Source of the DNA: an uncultured Pedobacter sp.
GTDB lineage: Bacteria; Bacteroidota; Bacteroidia; Sphingobacteriales; Sphingobacteriaceae
Length of the DNA: 6,399 nt
NCBI GenBank assembly: GCA_946478755.1
Contig: CAMLDJ010000307.1
Location: 1 to 6,399, forward strand
Reading direction: 5' to 3'
Position numbers and translations under genes: made by a program
In this document: piece by piece, positions 6,071 to 6,399 of the stretch
Layout of the letters: every line of letters begins with the position of its first letter
How positions within the stretch are numbered: the first letter of the stretch is position 1
The notes under the pieces: model-generated
What the model was told of the DNA's origin: nothing
The model's database searches: none
Seen by the model: the letters and a program-made list of their open reading frames with translations, nothing else

Positions 6071-6399
6071 TTAATCAATAATCTCTGAATCAACCAGAAC
6101 AATTTTTGCTGTGGCAGCGGCAGGAGGAGGAAATGTATCGCCCTCTATCGCATCCACATAAATAACTACATAACCCGGCTCTGAACTAAATTGATAGGAT
6201 AATCCCTGATAAACATTTGGTAAACCGTCAAATATGCTTCTATTCGCATCAAAAGCCATGGACACGACTACCCCTCCAGATTGATTGAAATCGTCGTCAT
6301 TTTCAGGGACATTAATTTCTGTGAAATAGGTCTTTCCGCCATCTGTTGTTTTCCAGCTATTTGCTGCAATATCGAACAAAATCGTTCTCGGAAGTATAT
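6071..6399 (-). CDS. C-terminal part of a hypothetical, probably secreted protein (5' end outside window)
   Basis: On the minus strand the frame is open from the right edge (6399) to TAA at 6073-6071, showing 108 complete residues; the true start is outside. I do not recognise it with certainty. The fragment has no cysteines, is acidic (DDD, NDDDF, EGD) and is built of short alternating stretches suggesting beta strands (VVVSMAF, GYVVIYVDAI, AKIVLVDSEIID). The order W-K-T...YFTEINVPE...GGVVVSMAFD...LPNVYQGLSYQFSS...GYVVIYVDAIEGDTFPPPAAATAKIVLV resembles, from memory, the C-terminal domain of small Bacteroidota surface or lipoproteins that carry a collagen-like Gly-X-Y linker, where W...Y...I.VPE, a G-VLVY strand, LPY and a P.P....K.V.I ending recur. 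The N-terminal signal and any Gly-X-Y repeats would lie to the right. It converges on the dehydrogenase gene, with a shared terminator between them. Confidence 0.75.
   Translation of the reverse strand, partial: ILPRTILFDIAANSWKTTDGGKTYFTEINVPENDDDFNQSGGVVVSMAFDANRSIFDGLPNVYQGLSYQFSSEPGYVVIYVDAIEGDTFPPPAAATAKIVLVDSEIID

Noticed and set aside
1..6399. Search for a defence system, mobile element, CRISPR or novel multi-gene system
   Set aside because: All complete genes belong to common families, spacing suggests separate transcription, and no integrase, transposase, att-like direct repeats or array-like repeats were seen.

Overview
The window looks like a chromosomal piece of a Bacteroidota bacterium, most likely Sphingobacteriaceae (Pedobacter-like). 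This rests on protein types (a DUF5686 outer-membrane protein with a carboxypeptidase-regulatory-like N-terminal domain), start regions that are A/T-rich and lack a strong Shine-Dalgarno site, and several sequences close to the Bacteroidota -7 box TAnnTTTG. The genus is an inference from general similarity; no search was run.

Layout, left to right. Positions 1-470 (+) hold the 3' end of an ABC-transporter ATPase gene that begins outside the window. Positions 630-3197 (+) encode an 855-residue secreted or outer-membrane protein of the DUF5686 family. Positions 3284-4381 (+) encode an integral-membrane acyltransferase of the OafA/Acyl_transf_3 family. Positions 4484-4792 (+) encode a 102-residue GNAT-like N-acetyltransferase of the YidJ/COG2388 type. 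Positions 4921-5964 (+) encode a zinc-dependent, probably NADPH-using alcohol/aldehyde reductase of the cinnamyl-alcohol-dehydrogenase/YahK group. A perfect 42-nt palindrome (6016-6057) separates this gene from a convergent minus-strand gene (6071 to the right edge), of which only the C-terminal 108 residues are visible.

The plus-strand genes are separated by 86-159 bp gaps, most of which carry their own promoter-like box, so they read as independently transcribed housekeeping or accessory genes and not as one tight operon. I see no shared pathway linking them. No tRNA, rRNA, CRISPR array, insertion sequence or phage gene is visible, and there is no gene-free stretch longer than 300 bp.

I found no convincing undescribed system. 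The items most worth checking are non-coding: the zero-loop palindrome shared by two convergent genes, the two inverted repeats flanking the small acetyltransferase gene, two strong hairpins inside the DUF5686 coding sequence, and the identity of the truncated minus-strand protein.
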